Of a DNA stretch of 64,000 nucleotides, positions 17,635 to 27,953 are shown piece by piece. The notes under the pieces were generated by a model, which did no database searches, was not told where the DNA came from, and was given only the letters and a program-made list of their open reading frames with translations. The translations under genes and the position numbers were made by a program. Position 1 is the stretch's first letter, and each line of letters starts with the position of its first letter. The stretch is from Sphingomonas hengshuiensis (GTDB lineage: Bacteria; Pseudomonadota; Alphaproteobacteria; Sphingomonadales; Sphingomonadaceae), in the NCBI RefSeq assembly GCF_000935025.1, contig NZ_CP010836.1, positions 496,001-560,000 on the forward strand. The letters run 5' to 3'.

Positions 17635-17723
17635 GGGAGAGGGAAAGAATGCGCTAAACTCCCTCTCCCAGCGGGAGAGGGAAGGGGCCCGCCGCCGCAG
17701 GCGGTGGGAAGGGTGAGGGTGAC
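17635..17723. repeat. Palindromic mini-element (half copy) downstream of the GumN-like gene
   Basis: 17659-17723 repeats the right half of the element at 13000-13120 (CCTCTCCC hairpin, GGGGCCCGCCGCC, GGCGGTGGGAAGGGTGAG, GGTGAC). Just outside, GGGAGAGGGA at 17635-17644 pairs with TCCCTCTCCC at 17660-17669. It lies in the 281-bp gap between rplY and the TraB/GumN gene. The rest of that gap, towards rplY, probably holds the rplY promoter, but I see no clear boxes. Confidence 0.85.
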
Positions 17724-17749
17724 GCGCTTCCCGCCTGCCGCGGAAGGAT

Positions 17750-18622
17750 TTACTCCGCCACCCGCTCCGCCTTCAGCCCGCGCTTCGCCAGTTCCGCCTG
17801 CACGCTGGCCCCGCCCGCCAGATGCCCCGCGCCGACCGCGACGAACACCGTGCCGGGCTTCTCCATCCGCCCCTGAATCCACCCCGCCCAATTGCGGTTG
17901 CGGTTGACCAGCAGCGCCTGCGCCAGTTCGGGCGAGCGATCGAGGTCTTCGTTCATCAGCGCGCCCAGCGCGTCGGGATCGCCCTTGCTCCAGGCCGCGA
18001 CCATCGCGTCGATCTGTTCGCCCGCCTTGGGCAGTTCCTCCAATGTCCGGACCAGCAGCGCGCGCTGTGCCGGCAGCGGCAGCGTGTCGAAATAGCCGAG
18101 CTGTTGTCGCGCAGTCTCCAGCCCGATCACGGGCTTGCCTGCCTGTGCCGCGGCGGCGCTCAGCACCTGCTCGGCGCCGTCTTTGTCGTCATAGCCCAGC
18201 TTGCGCAGCGGCGCCGACGACAGCAACGTCGCCGCCAGCCACGGCTCGGCATGGTCGAGCGCGTCGGGCGCCATCCCCATTTCGACCAGCGCGGCGCGGA
18301 AACGCGCAGCCGCGGCGGGGGGAAGCTGTTCGGGCAGCGTCGGCCGCCCCGGCGTGGTGCCCAGCTCGGCGACCAGCGCCTGCATCTCCGCCTCGGGCGG
18401 CATCACCAGCTCGAGCACCAGTTCGTCGCTGGCGTCGAACGCCTTGCGCACGCCATCGTCGAACCACGTCATTCCGGGGCGCAGCATATGCACCGTCCCG
18501 AACAGATAGATCGTCGTGTCGGCATCGCGCACCACCCACAAAGCCGGGTCGGCATCGGCGGGCCATTGCGACTTGCAGCCGCCCAGCACCAGCAACAGGG
18601 CAATCAGGAGCGTGCGGATCAT
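17750..18622 (-). CDS. TraB/GumN family lipoprotein
   Basis: This 290-aa protein starts at ATG 18622, which puts the lipoprotein signal first ([15 protein letters not shown], Cys16). The family signatures are the early [12 protein letters not shown] motif and the late [10 protein letters not shown] motif, which form the proposed metal site of the Tiki/TraB/GumN fold. Relatives include metal-dependent proteases, but the bacterial GumN-like proteins have no settled substrate. It is divergent from glyQ with 106 bp between. A longer frame upstream would destroy the signal sequence. Confidence 0.87.
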   Translation of the reverse strand: MIRTLLIALLLVLGGCKSQWPADADPALWVVRDADTTIYLFGTVHMLRPGMTWFDDGVRKAFDASDELVLELVMPPEAEMQALVAELGTTPGRPTLPEQLPPAAAARFRAALVEMGMAPDALDHAEPWLAATLLSSAPLRKLGYDDKDGAEQVLSAAAAQAGKPVIGLETARQQLGYFDTLPLPAQRALLVRTLEELPKAGEQIDAMVAAWSKGDPDALGALMNEDLDRSPELAQALLVNRNRNWAGWIQGRMEKPGTVFVAVGAGHLAGGASVQAELAKRGLKAERVAE

Positions 18623-18728
18623 CCCCGATGCCTTGGCCCGCACCCGGCGCCCCGTCAACGCCGCCAAGGTTGACCCCCTCCACACGCTGCGTCAAAGCGA
18701 GCGCCGAATTGCCCATCGGGAAGTGTCC

Positions 18729-19622
18729 GTGTCCGAACCGCTCAGTTTCCAGAACATGATCCTGCGCCTCCATGACTATTGGAGCGCGCGCGGCTGCCTG
18801 ATCCTCCAGCCCTATGACATGCGGATGGGGGCGGGGACGTTCCACACCGCCACCACGCTGCGCGCGCTGGGGCCGGAGCCATGGAACGCCGCCTTCGTCC
18901 AGCCCTGCCGCCGCCCGACCGACGGTCGCTATGGCGAAAACCCGAACCGGCTCCAGCATTATTACCAATATCAGGTGATCCTGAAGCCGAGTCCGAGCGA
19001 TTTGCAGGAGCTGTACCTCGGCTCGCTGGCGGCGATCGGCATCGATTTCACCAAACACGACATCCGCTTCGTCGAGGACGATTGGGAATCGCCGACGCTC
19101 GGCGCCTGGGGGCTGGGCTGGGAAGTGTGGTGCGACGGGATGGAAGTCACCCAGTTCACCTATTTCCAGCAAATGGGCGGCTATGACTGCAAGCCCGTCG
19201 CGGGCGAGCTGACCTACGGCCTCGAACGGCTGGCGATGTATATCCAGAACAAGGACAGCGTGTACGACCTCGCGTTCAACGACGCGGGCGTGACCTATGG
19301 CGACGTGTTCCACGAGAACGAAGTCCAGATGTCCAAATGGAACTTCGAAGTCGCCGACACCGAAACGCTGTTCGACCTGTTCCGCAAGGCGGCGGCGGAG
19401 TGCGAGAATTGCCTGGGCGCGGGCCTCGCCATCCCCGCCTATGAACAGGCGATCGAGGCGAGCCACATCTTCAACCTGCTGAATGCGCGCGGCGTGATCT
19501 CGGTGGCCGAGCGCCAGGCCTATATCGGTCGCGTCCGCGATCTGGCGAAGGGCGCCTGCGCGGCGTGGATCGAACGCAAGACGCCCGAATGGGAAGCGCG
19601 CTTTCCGGGATGGGTGGCGTGA
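18729..19622 (+). CDS. glyQ: Glycyl-tRNA synthetase alpha subunit
   Basis: GlyQ is the catalytic subunit of the alpha2-beta2 glycyl-tRNA synthetase. The 297-aa protein reads [34 protein letters not shown] from near the N-terminus, then [31 protein letters not shown] and [21 protein letters not shown], all diagnostic. No ATG fits. GTG at 18729 has GGGAA 6 bp upstream and is preferred over another GTG two codons earlier. It is followed by a 280-bp repeat-filled gap and then glyS, so the two subunit genes, usually tightly linked, have been pushed apart. Confidence 0.95.
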   Translation: MSEPLSFQNMILRLHDYWSARGCLILQPYDMRMGAGTFHTATTLRALGPEPWNAAFVQPCRRPTDGRYGENPNRLQHYYQYQVILKPSPSDLQELYLGSLAAIGIDFTKHDIRFVEDDWESPTLGAWGLGWEVWCDGMEVTQFTYFQQMGGYDCKPVAGELTYGLERLAMYIQNKDSVYDLAFNDAGVTYGDVFHENEVQMSKWNFEVADTETLFDLFRKAAAECENCLGAGLAIPAYEQAIEASHIFNLLNARGVISVAERQAYIGRVRDLAKGACAAWIERKTPEWEARFPGWVA

Positions 19623-19629
19623 ACATGTC

Positions 19630-19892
19630 CACGCGAAGGCGCGAAGGCGCGAAGAAGGTGGTTCGCGCAGAGGCGCGGACACGCACGCCTTTTTCCCGCG
19701 TCATCCTGACGAAAGTCAGGATCCATTCGCCGATCGGCCTCGATGGCGTGCGGAGGGATGAATGGGTCCCAGCTTTCGCTGGGATGACGATTTGGGGGCG
19801 GGATGGCGCTGTTTGCGCACGCACCTCTGCGCCCTCTGCGCCTCTGCTCGAAACCACTCCCTTCTTCCTTCGCGCCTTCGCGCCTTCGCGTG
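19630..19892. repeat. Composite nested inverted repeats between glyQ and glyS
   Basis: The outer arms are a perfect 25-bp inverted repeat built of a tandem GCGCGAAG motif: 19630-19654 and 19868-19892. Between them, GTGGTTTCGAGC-like and GCAGAGGCGC-like segments also recur inverted, at lower identity. Nested inside is a second element, 19699-19789, with ends CGTCATCC/GGGATGACG and two internal hairpins (CCTGAC-gaaa-GTCAGG and CCCAGC-tttc-GCTGGG). The right arm ends 10 bp before the glyS start codon. Confidence 0.9.
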
Positions 19893-19902
19893 AAAAGAAC
19901 CT

Positions 19903-22164
19903 ATGACCGATTTCCTTCTCGAACTCCGCTCCGAAGAAATCCCCGCCCGGATGCAGGAAAAGGCCCGCGAGGACCTCGCCCGGCTGTTCGCTGCCGAGCT
20001 GACCAAGGCCGGGCTCGCCGCTGCCGAGACCGTCACCTACGCCACCCCCCGCCGCCTCGCGCTGATCGCGCGCGGGCTGCCCGAAGTTACGGCGTCGGTA
20101 ATTGAGGACGTAAAGGGTCCGCCAGCCGACGCTGCGGATGCTGCGATCGACGGGTTTTTGCGCAAACTGGGATTGACCCGCGATGTGCTGCAAACGCGCG
20201 ACGTGAAAGGGCGCCCGACCTTATTTGCTGTCACGAGCAAGCCTGGACGCCCCACCGCCGCCGTGCTCGCCGAGGCGATCCCGTCCGTGATCCGCGCCTT
20301 CCCCTGGCCCAAGGCGATGCGCTGGGGCGCGCCGTCGCTCTCGACCGAAAGCCCGCGCTGGGTGCGCCCGCTCCAGGGCATCGTCGCGCTGTTCGGCAGC
20401 GACGTCGTCCCGTGCGAAGTCGCGGGCGTCACCAGCGGCGCCGCGACGCTCGGCCATCGCTTCCACCATCCCGGCGTCATCACGATCGGCAGCGCCGACG
20501 ACTATGTCGAGAAGCTCCGCGCGTGCCATGTCATCGTCGACGGCGCCGAACGCCGCGGCATCATCGCGCTGGGCGCCAAGATGGCGGCGGCAAAGGCCGG
20601 GCTGACGCTTGTCGAGGATGACGGGCTGTTGTTCGAAAATGCCGGGCTCACCGAATGGCCGATGCCGCTGCTCGGGCGCTTCGACTCGGCATTCCTGGAG
20701 GTGCCGCCCGAGGTCATCCAGCTCACCGCGCGGGTGAACCAGAAATATTTCGTGTGCCGCGGCGCGGAGGGCACGCTCGCGAACGCCTTTGTCTGCGTCG
20801 CCAATATCGACGCAGCGGACGGCGGCGAGCGCATCGTCGAGGGCAACCAGAAAGTGCTGGCCGCACGGCTGAGCGACGCGCGGTTCTTCTATGACACCGA
20901 CCTGAAAATCCCGCTCGACGAGAGCGCGAAGAAGCTGTCGAAGATCGTCTTTCACGAAAAGCTGGGGACGGTGGCGGATAAGGTCGATCGCGTCGCGAAG
21001 CTGGCGCGCTGGCTGGTGGAGGAGGGAATCGTCAAATCCTCCCCGGAACGGGGAGGGGGACCGCGAAGCGGTGGAGGGGGCGCGCCACAGGCGGCGTCCT
21101 CTGCGGCGATCCCCCTCCACCATCCTGCGGATGGTCCCCCTCCCCGTTCCGGGGAGGAATTGGCCGCCCTCGCCGAACGCGCCGCCCGCCTCTGCAAGGC
21201 TGACCTCGTCACCGGCATGGTCGGCGAATTCCCCGAGCTACAGGGCCTGATGGGCGGCTATTACGCCGCCGCGCAGGGCGAGGACCCACAGGTCGCGGCA
21301 GCGATCCGCGATCACTACAAGCCGGTCGGGCAGGGGGACGAGGTTCCCACCGCGCCCGTGACGGTGGCGGTGTCGCTGGCGGATAAGCTGGATACGATTT
21401 TTGAGTTCTTCTCCATCGAGCAAATGCCGACGGGGTCCAAAGACCCGTTTGCGCTCCGCCGAGCAATGTTGGGTGTCCTAGCACTCATTTTCGACAACAA
21501 TCTGCGGATCGGCGTGCTTAAGCTCGCAAATGCTTTCGACCCCCCATTCAATCGCGAGTTTGTTCATCCGGCGAATTCATTTGTCCGTTTTGCTATCGAC
21601 CGCCTGAAAGTCCAGCAACGCGAAGCCGGTGTCCGCCACGACCTGATCGACGCAGTGTTCGCGCTCGGTGGCGAGGACGATCTCGTCCGGCTGCTCGCCC
21701 GCGTCCATGCGCTTCAGGCGTTCGTGACCACCGACGAGGGCAGGAACCTCCTCGCAGGCTATAAGCGCGCGGCGAATATCCTGAAGAAGGAATCTCCCTC
21801 TCCCCTTCAGGGGAGAGGGCAGGGGAGAGGGGACGTGCCAGCAGGCGAGTCGCCTGAGGAGACTGCCCCTCTCCCCGGCCCTCTCCCCGCAAGCGGGGAG
21901 AGGGAGGCACTTCACCCCGCCGAATCCGCCCTCGCCACCGCGCTCGACGACGCCGAGCCCCGCGCCGCCGCCGCGATCGCCGCGGAGGATTTCGAAGGCG
22001 CGATGGCCGCACTCTCCGCCCTGCGCGCCCCAATCGATGCGTTCTTCGAGTCGGTCACGGTCAACGACCCAGACCCGGACAAGCGCGCCGCGCGCCTCGC
22101 GCTGCTCGCGCGGATGCGCGACGCGGTGCATCAGGTTGCCGATTTCACGCGGATCGACGGCTGA
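19903..22164 (+). CDS. glyS: Glycyl-tRNA synthetase beta subunit, with two in-frame palindrome insertions
   Basis: GlyS binds tRNA-Gly for the heterotetrameric synthetase. The N-terminus FLLELRSEEIPARMQEKA and segments VRPLQGIVALFG, YFVCRGAEG and FSIEQMPTGSKDPFALRRAMLGV are diagnostic, and the frame is intact to the DALR-like C-terminus. At 753 aa it is longer than typical (about 690). Two stretches look foreign: residues about 379-419 (SSPERGGGPRSGGGG to PPPRSGEE) and about 631-668 (PSPLQGRGQGRG to LPASGERE). Both are encoded by palindromic mini-elements, listed separately. Without them the protein would be about 674 aa. A GC-rich hairpin follows 10 bp after the stop. Confidence 0.94.
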   Translation: MTDFLLELRSEEIPARMQEKAREDLARLFAAELTKAGLAAAETVTYATPRRLALIARGLPEVTASVIEDVKGPPADAADAAIDGFLRKLGLTRDVLQTRDVKGRPTLFAVTSKPGRPTAAVLAEAIPSVIRAFPWPKAMRWGAPSLSTESPRWVRPLQGIVALFGSDVVPCEVAGVTSGAATLGHRFHHPGVITIGSADDYVEKLRACHVIVDGAERRGIIALGAKMAAAKAGLTLVEDDGLLFENAGLTEWPMPLLGRFDSAFLEVPPEVIQLTARVNQKYFVCRGAEGTLANAFVCVANIDAADGGERIVEGNQKVLAARLSDARFFYDTDLKIPLDESAKKLSKIVFHEKLGTVADKVDRVAKLARWLVEEGIVKSSPERGGGPRSGGGGAPQAASSAAIPLHHPADGPPPRSGEELAALAERAARLCKADLVTGMVGEFPELQGLMGGYYAAAQGEDPQVAAAIRDHYKPVGQGDEVPTAPVTVAVSLADKLDTIFEFFSIEQMPTGSKDPFALRRAMLGVLALIFDNNLRIGVLKLANAFDPPFNREFVHPANSFVRFAIDRLKVQQREAGVRHDLIDAVFALGGEDDLVRLLARVHALQAFVTTDEGRNLLAGYKRAANILKKESPSPLQGRGQGRGDVPAGESPEETAPLPGPLPASGEREALHPAESALATALDDAEPRAAAAIAAEDFEGAMAALSALRAPIDAFFESVTVNDPDPDKRAARLALLARMRDAVHQVADFTRIDG
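21037..21158. repeat. Palindromic mini-element inside glyS (first), 26-bp perfect ends
   Basis: The arms 21037-21062 and 21133-21158 are perfect 26-bp inverted repeats (they begin TCCTCCCCGGAACGGGGAGG). A second inner pair GGTGGAGGGGG / CCCCCTCCACC extends the palindrome. The 122-bp element is translated in frame within glyS as a Gly/Pro/Ser/Arg-rich insertion. Confidence 0.95.
21794..21906. repeat. Palindromic mini-element inside glyS (second)
   Basis: The ends are CTCCCTCTCCCC (21794-21805) and GGGGAGAGGGAG (21895-21906). Inside, GGGGAGAGGG-CAGGGGAGAGGGG is complementary to CCCCTCTCCCC-GG-CCCTCTCCCC. It is 113 bp, the same length as the copy in gcvPB at 43741-43853 and of the same sequence family, and it is translated in frame. 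Confidence 0.95.
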
Positions 22165-22173
22165 TCGCGCCCT

Positions 22174-22204
22174 GCGGCGGGCCGGCGCGCAGCCGGTCCG
22201 CCGC
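22174..22204 (+). terminator. GC-rich hairpin after glyS
   Basis: A 13-bp stem (GCGGCGGGCCGGC / GCCGGTCCGCCGC, one G-T pair) with a 5-nt loop lies 10 bp after the glyS stop. No T-tract follows, so termination strength is uncertain. Confidence 0.5.
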
Positions 22205-22219
22205 TGCATCTGCTCAAAA

Positions 22220-22276
22220 TTGCTTACCGCATCTCGGGCACGCCTAAGCAAAACTTCGTACTGACAACGCAGTCAG
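22220..22276. promoter_or_regulatory. Two inverted repeats in the ppdK upstream region
   Basis: TTGCTTA (22220-22226) and TAAGCAA (22245-22251) form a spaced inverted repeat, and CTGAC-AACGCA-GTCAG (22261-22276) a compact one, 58-114 bp upstream of the ppdK start. They could be operator sites. No regulator gene is adjacent and no clear -35/-10 pair is visible. Confidence 0.3.
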
Positions 22277-22333
22277 CGGCTTTCGCCTTGTTCGCACCTG
22301 CGGTAGGCGCGGGCAGATCAAGAAGGGGCACAG

Positions 22334-24996
<2,663 letters not shown>

Positions 24997-24997
<1 letters not shown>

Positions 24998-25515
24998 TGC
25001 TCGCGGTCGCGGCCGCGTTGGCGTTCGGCCAGAGCGATCCGGTCGCGCGGCTCGACGCCGAGCTGCGCGCCGCGACCAGCGCGACTGCGGTGCTGCAACG
25101 CCGCTGCGCGGAGCCGATCCGCGCCGTGGTGGACCGCGCCGCGATGCGGGCACCGACGGCGGAGCAGCGTGCGCGGCTGCGGGTCGGCGCGGAGGAGCCC
25201 GTGGGTTATCGCCACGTCTCGCTCCGCTGCGGGGACAAGGTGCTGTCGGACGCCGAGAACTGGTACGTGCCAGCGCGGCTCACCCAAGCGATGAACGCGG
25301 CGCTGACGGGCGACACGCCCTTTGGCGCCGCGATCCGCCCGCTGGCGCCTAGACGCGAGGCGTTGGATTCGCCCGATCCGCGCCGCGATCCGGCGGCGGG
25401 TTCTCGCTGGGTGCTGGAGCATCATGCGCTGGTGCTCGACGGGCGGGGCGTGCCGCTGGCCGAGGTTATCGAGCGCTACACCCCGATGATGCGCGACCTG
25501 CCCGTCCTGCGCTGA
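24997..25515 (+). CDS. Small protein with chorismate-lyase-like sequence pattern, possibly exported
   Basis: This 172-aa protein starts at an ATG sharing one base with the ppdK stop, so it is translationally coupled to it. A short hydrophobic start (MLAVAAALAFG) may be a signal or anchor. The core, YRHVSLRCGDKVLSDAENWYVPARLTQAMN, then TPFGAAIRPLAPRRE and WVLEHHALVLDGRGVPLAEVIERYTP, follows the order of the chorismate lyase/UbiC-like fold. The resemblance is from pattern only, and chorismate lyase activity should not be assumed. If real, it would link to 4-hydroxybenzoate or ubiquinone precursors. Confidence 0.6.
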
Positions 25516-25522
25516 CGCGCGT

Positions 25523-25846
25523 TCAGGCGTGGCTGTCCGCCGGCGCTGGCGCCGGGGAGTCGGCGGGTTTGCTCGCCACCGGATCGGGCGCGGCCACTGC
25601 GGGAGGAGTTGCGGCAGCGCTGAGCCTGGCGTTCTCCGCTTCCAGTGCCTTGATCTTGCGATGCGCGTCGCGCAGTTCCTGTTCGGCGCGGTCGCGATAT
25701 CCCGCATGGTCGAGTGCCTCGTCCTGATAGCGCTCGCGCCATTTGGCACCGCCGGAGTGGCTCGCCATCCCCAGGAACCAGCCACCGACCAGCGTAAGGC
25801 CCAACGCTACGAACTGCGTCAGCGTTTCGAACGGCAATTGGTGCAT
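25523..25846 (-). CDS. Membrane-anchored coiled-coil protein, 107 aa
   Basis: One N-terminal membrane span (TQFVALGLTLVGGWFLGMA) is followed by a charged helix likely to form a coiled coil (WRERYQDEALDHAGYRDRAEQELRDAHRKIKALEAENARL) and an Ala/Pro-rich tail. It has no recognised family. It lies 87 bp downstream of tadC on the same strand, so it could be carried on the tad transcript, but nothing in the sequence ties it to pili. Confidence 0.6.
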   Translation of the reverse strand: MHQLPFETLTQFVALGLTLVGGWFLGMASHSGGAKWRERYQDEALDHAGYRDRAEQELRDAHRKIKALEAENARLSAAATPPAVAAPDPVASKPADSPAPAPADSHA

Positions 25847-25933
25847 GCGACATCCCCCGTGTCGGCGATAAGCCTTACCCGGAATTTACCGTGTGCCGTG
25901 ACGGTACGCCACCGTAATGATCGGCGCGGCGGC

Positions 25934-26920
25934 TCAGCGGATCAGGGCGTCGTTGATCGAGCAGGCGGCGGGCCCCAGGATCACGATGAACAGCACCGGC
26001 AGGATGAACAGGATCAGCGGGATCGTCATGATCGCGGGCAGCCGCGCGGCCTTTTCCTCGGCCCGCATCATCCGCTCGTTGCGGAATTCGGCCGATAGCA
26101 CGCGGAGCGCCGATGCTAGGGGCGTGCCGTATTTCTCGGTCTGAATCATCGTCGTGACGACGCCGCGGATCGCGTCAAGGTCGATCCGCAGCGCGAGATT
26201 TTCGAACGCCTGCCGACGATCGGTCAGGAAGCCCAGTTCGATCGCGGTCAGCGAGAATTCCTCGCCAAGTTCAGGATAGGCGCGGCCCAGTTCCTTGGCG
26301 ACGCGGTGAAACGCCGCATCGACGGTCAGTCCCGCTTCGGCACAGATCACCAGCAGGTCGAGCGCGTCCGGCAGGCCCTTGCGGATGGCGTGGCTACGCT
26401 TGGTGATCTTGTTGTTGAGATAGAGATCGGGCGCCTTGTAGCTCAGGATGAAGCTGCCCGCGACGAGACCATAGGCCTTGAGCGGGCTCCAGTCGGCAAA
26501 GGCCTGGGTGCCGTAGACGAGATAGAGCATGGGCCCGCCGATCAGTATCGGCAGGACCAGACGCCCGAAGATCACCGCGACCGCCCATTCCTTGCGCCGG
26601 ATGCCCGCCTGGAGCAGCTTGGTCTGCGCGACCTTGACCTGGCTCTCCTGAAGGACCTTCAGCGACAGGAGCAGCGCGCGGATGCGGTCGGTCGCCTCGT
26701 TCTTCTGGACAAGCCTGGCGCGGCGCTTCGAAGTCGAGGCGGTGATGCCTGCCTTGAGCTGTTCGCGGCGGTCGTTGAGCGCCTTGACGCGCTTGGTCAT
26801 CGGATCGCGGACCGTGGCGGCGGTATAGATTGCGAAGATCACCGCCGCCGCCGCGATCGCCGACAGGATCGTGGCGACGGTGAAGACGTCCACGCCGAGC
26901 AGGGTAGGGCCTGCCATCAT
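25934..26920 (-). CDS. tadC: Flp/Tad pilus inner-membrane platform protein TadC
   Basis: This 328-aa T2SSF-domain protein has an N-terminal span (VATILSAIAAAAVIFAIY), a cytoplasmic region with SYKAPDLYLNNKITKRSHAIRKGLPDALDLLVICAEAGL, and two C-terminal spans ending in PLILFILPVLFIVILGPA. That middle motif is characteristic of TadC. With TadB it forms the platform that the TadA/CpaF ATPase drives in Flp pilus assembly. The ATG at 26920 overlaps the tadB stop (ATGA), so the two are translated together. Confidence 0.93.
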   Translation of the reverse strand: MMAGPTLLGVDVFTVATILSAIAAAAVIFAIYTAATVRDPMTKRVKALNDRREQLKAGITASTSKRRARLVQKNEATDRIRALLLSLKVLQESQVKVAQTKLLQAGIRRKEWAVAVIFGRLVLPILIGGPMLYLVYGTQAFADWSPLKAYGLVAGSFILSYKAPDLYLNNKITKRSHAIRKGLPDALDLLVICAEAGLTVDAAFHRVAKELGRAYPELGEEFSLTAIELGFLTDRRQAFENLALRIDLDAIRGVVTTMIQTEKYGTPLASALRVLSAEFRNERMMRAEEKAARLPAIMTIPLILFILPVLFIVILGPAACSINDALIR

Positions 26921-27900
26921 CAGATCTCGAAATTGACCATCTTGGCCATGATGAAGGCGCCGAGCGCCATCCACACCAGCCCGCCGCCCCCGGCGACCAT
27001 CAGCCGCTGATCCTGGAAGAAATTGGCCATATAGTTGTTGTTGATGAACCAGACCATGCCGAAGACGATGAAGGGCAAAGCGCCGACGATCAGCGCCGAC
27101 GCCTTGGACTCGGACGACATGGCCGCGATCTTGAGCTTCATCTGGCTGCGCTTGCGCAGCACGTCGGCGAGATTGGCGAGCGTCTCTGCCAGGTTGCCGC
27201 CGGTTTCGCGCTGGATCGCGATCGTGATCACGAAGAACTGGAACTCGGGCGTGGCCAGCCGGTCCGCAGTCTCCTGGAGCGCGGCGTCGAGCGTGCGGCC
27301 GATCTTCATCTTGTCCGACACCGCACGAAATTCCTCGCCGACCGGGCCATCGATCTCGGCGCCCACCACGCCCATCGTCTCGGTGATCGGCAAGCCGGAG
27401 CGCAGCCCGCGAACAAGCAACTCGATCGCATCGGGGAAATTGGTGGTGAACTTGGCGATCCGTCGCTTGATGAAGAAGCCGACGACCATGTGCGGGACGC
27501 CCAGCCCGACGAAGAGGCCCAGGAACAATGCGAGCCAGATCGGGGCTCCCTGGAGCAGGAGCAGCGCGGCGAGGACCAGCGTCATTCCTGCGCTGACCAT
27601 CGCATAATGGCCCAGGCTCCACGTCTTGCCGGTCATCGCCAGCCGCTTCTGAAGCTCGACTGGGTTGGGCAGCAGCCGCGATACCGCGAGATCCATCCGG
27701 GTTGAGCTGGCCGTCGATATCCGCCGGATCTGCGCTTCCATCGCCGCAGTGCCGATATTGCTCACCATGTGGCGTTCGCGCAGCGTCGACAGCCGACGCG
27801 ATCCGGCGCGCGCGGCATTCGGCCCCGAAAAGGCGAGCACGAACAGCAGCAGCGCCAGAAAGGCGCCGATTGCGAGCATCAATATCGGCAGCATGTCCAC
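26920..27900 (-). CDS. tadB: Flp/Tad pilus inner-membrane platform protein TadB
   Basis: This 326-aa T2SSF-domain protein has an N-terminal span, a central pair of spans (MVSAGMTLVLAALLLLQGAP), and the T2SSF core KFTTNFPDAIELLVRGLRSGLPITETM. The family-typical ITIAIQRETGGNLAETLANLADVLRKR follows, then a C-terminal span. The start is GTG at 27900 with GGAGG 10 bp upstream; the ATG two codons in is poorly spaced. Only 53 bp separate it from the cpaE stop; the cpaF/tadA ATPase gene that normally lies here is missing. Confidence 0.92.
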   Translation of the reverse strand: MDMLPILMLAIGAFLALLLFVLAFSGPNAARAGSRRLSTLRERHMVSNIGTAAMEAQIRRISTASSTRMDLAVSRLLPNPVELQKRLAMTGKTWSLGHYAMVSAGMTLVLAALLLLQGAPIWLALFLGLFVGLGVPHMVVGFFIKRRIAKFTTNFPDAIELLVRGLRSGLPITETMGVVGAEIDGPVGEEFRAVSDKMKIGRTLDAALQETADRLATPEFQFFVITIAIQRETGGNLAETLANLADVLRKRSQMKLKIAAMSSESKASALIVGALPFIVFGMVWFINNNYMANFFQDQRLMVAGGGGLVWMALGAFIMAKMVNFEI

Positions 27901-27953
27901 GCCGCGCGCGCCTCCGAAAAACCCTGTACCCGGCGCACACTAGGCGCCAAAGA

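Noticed and set aside
19903..22164. glyS as a pseudogene because of repeat insertions
   Set aside because: The reading frame is continuous through both palindromes, and conserved segments on either side are intact, so a functional enzyme is more likely.
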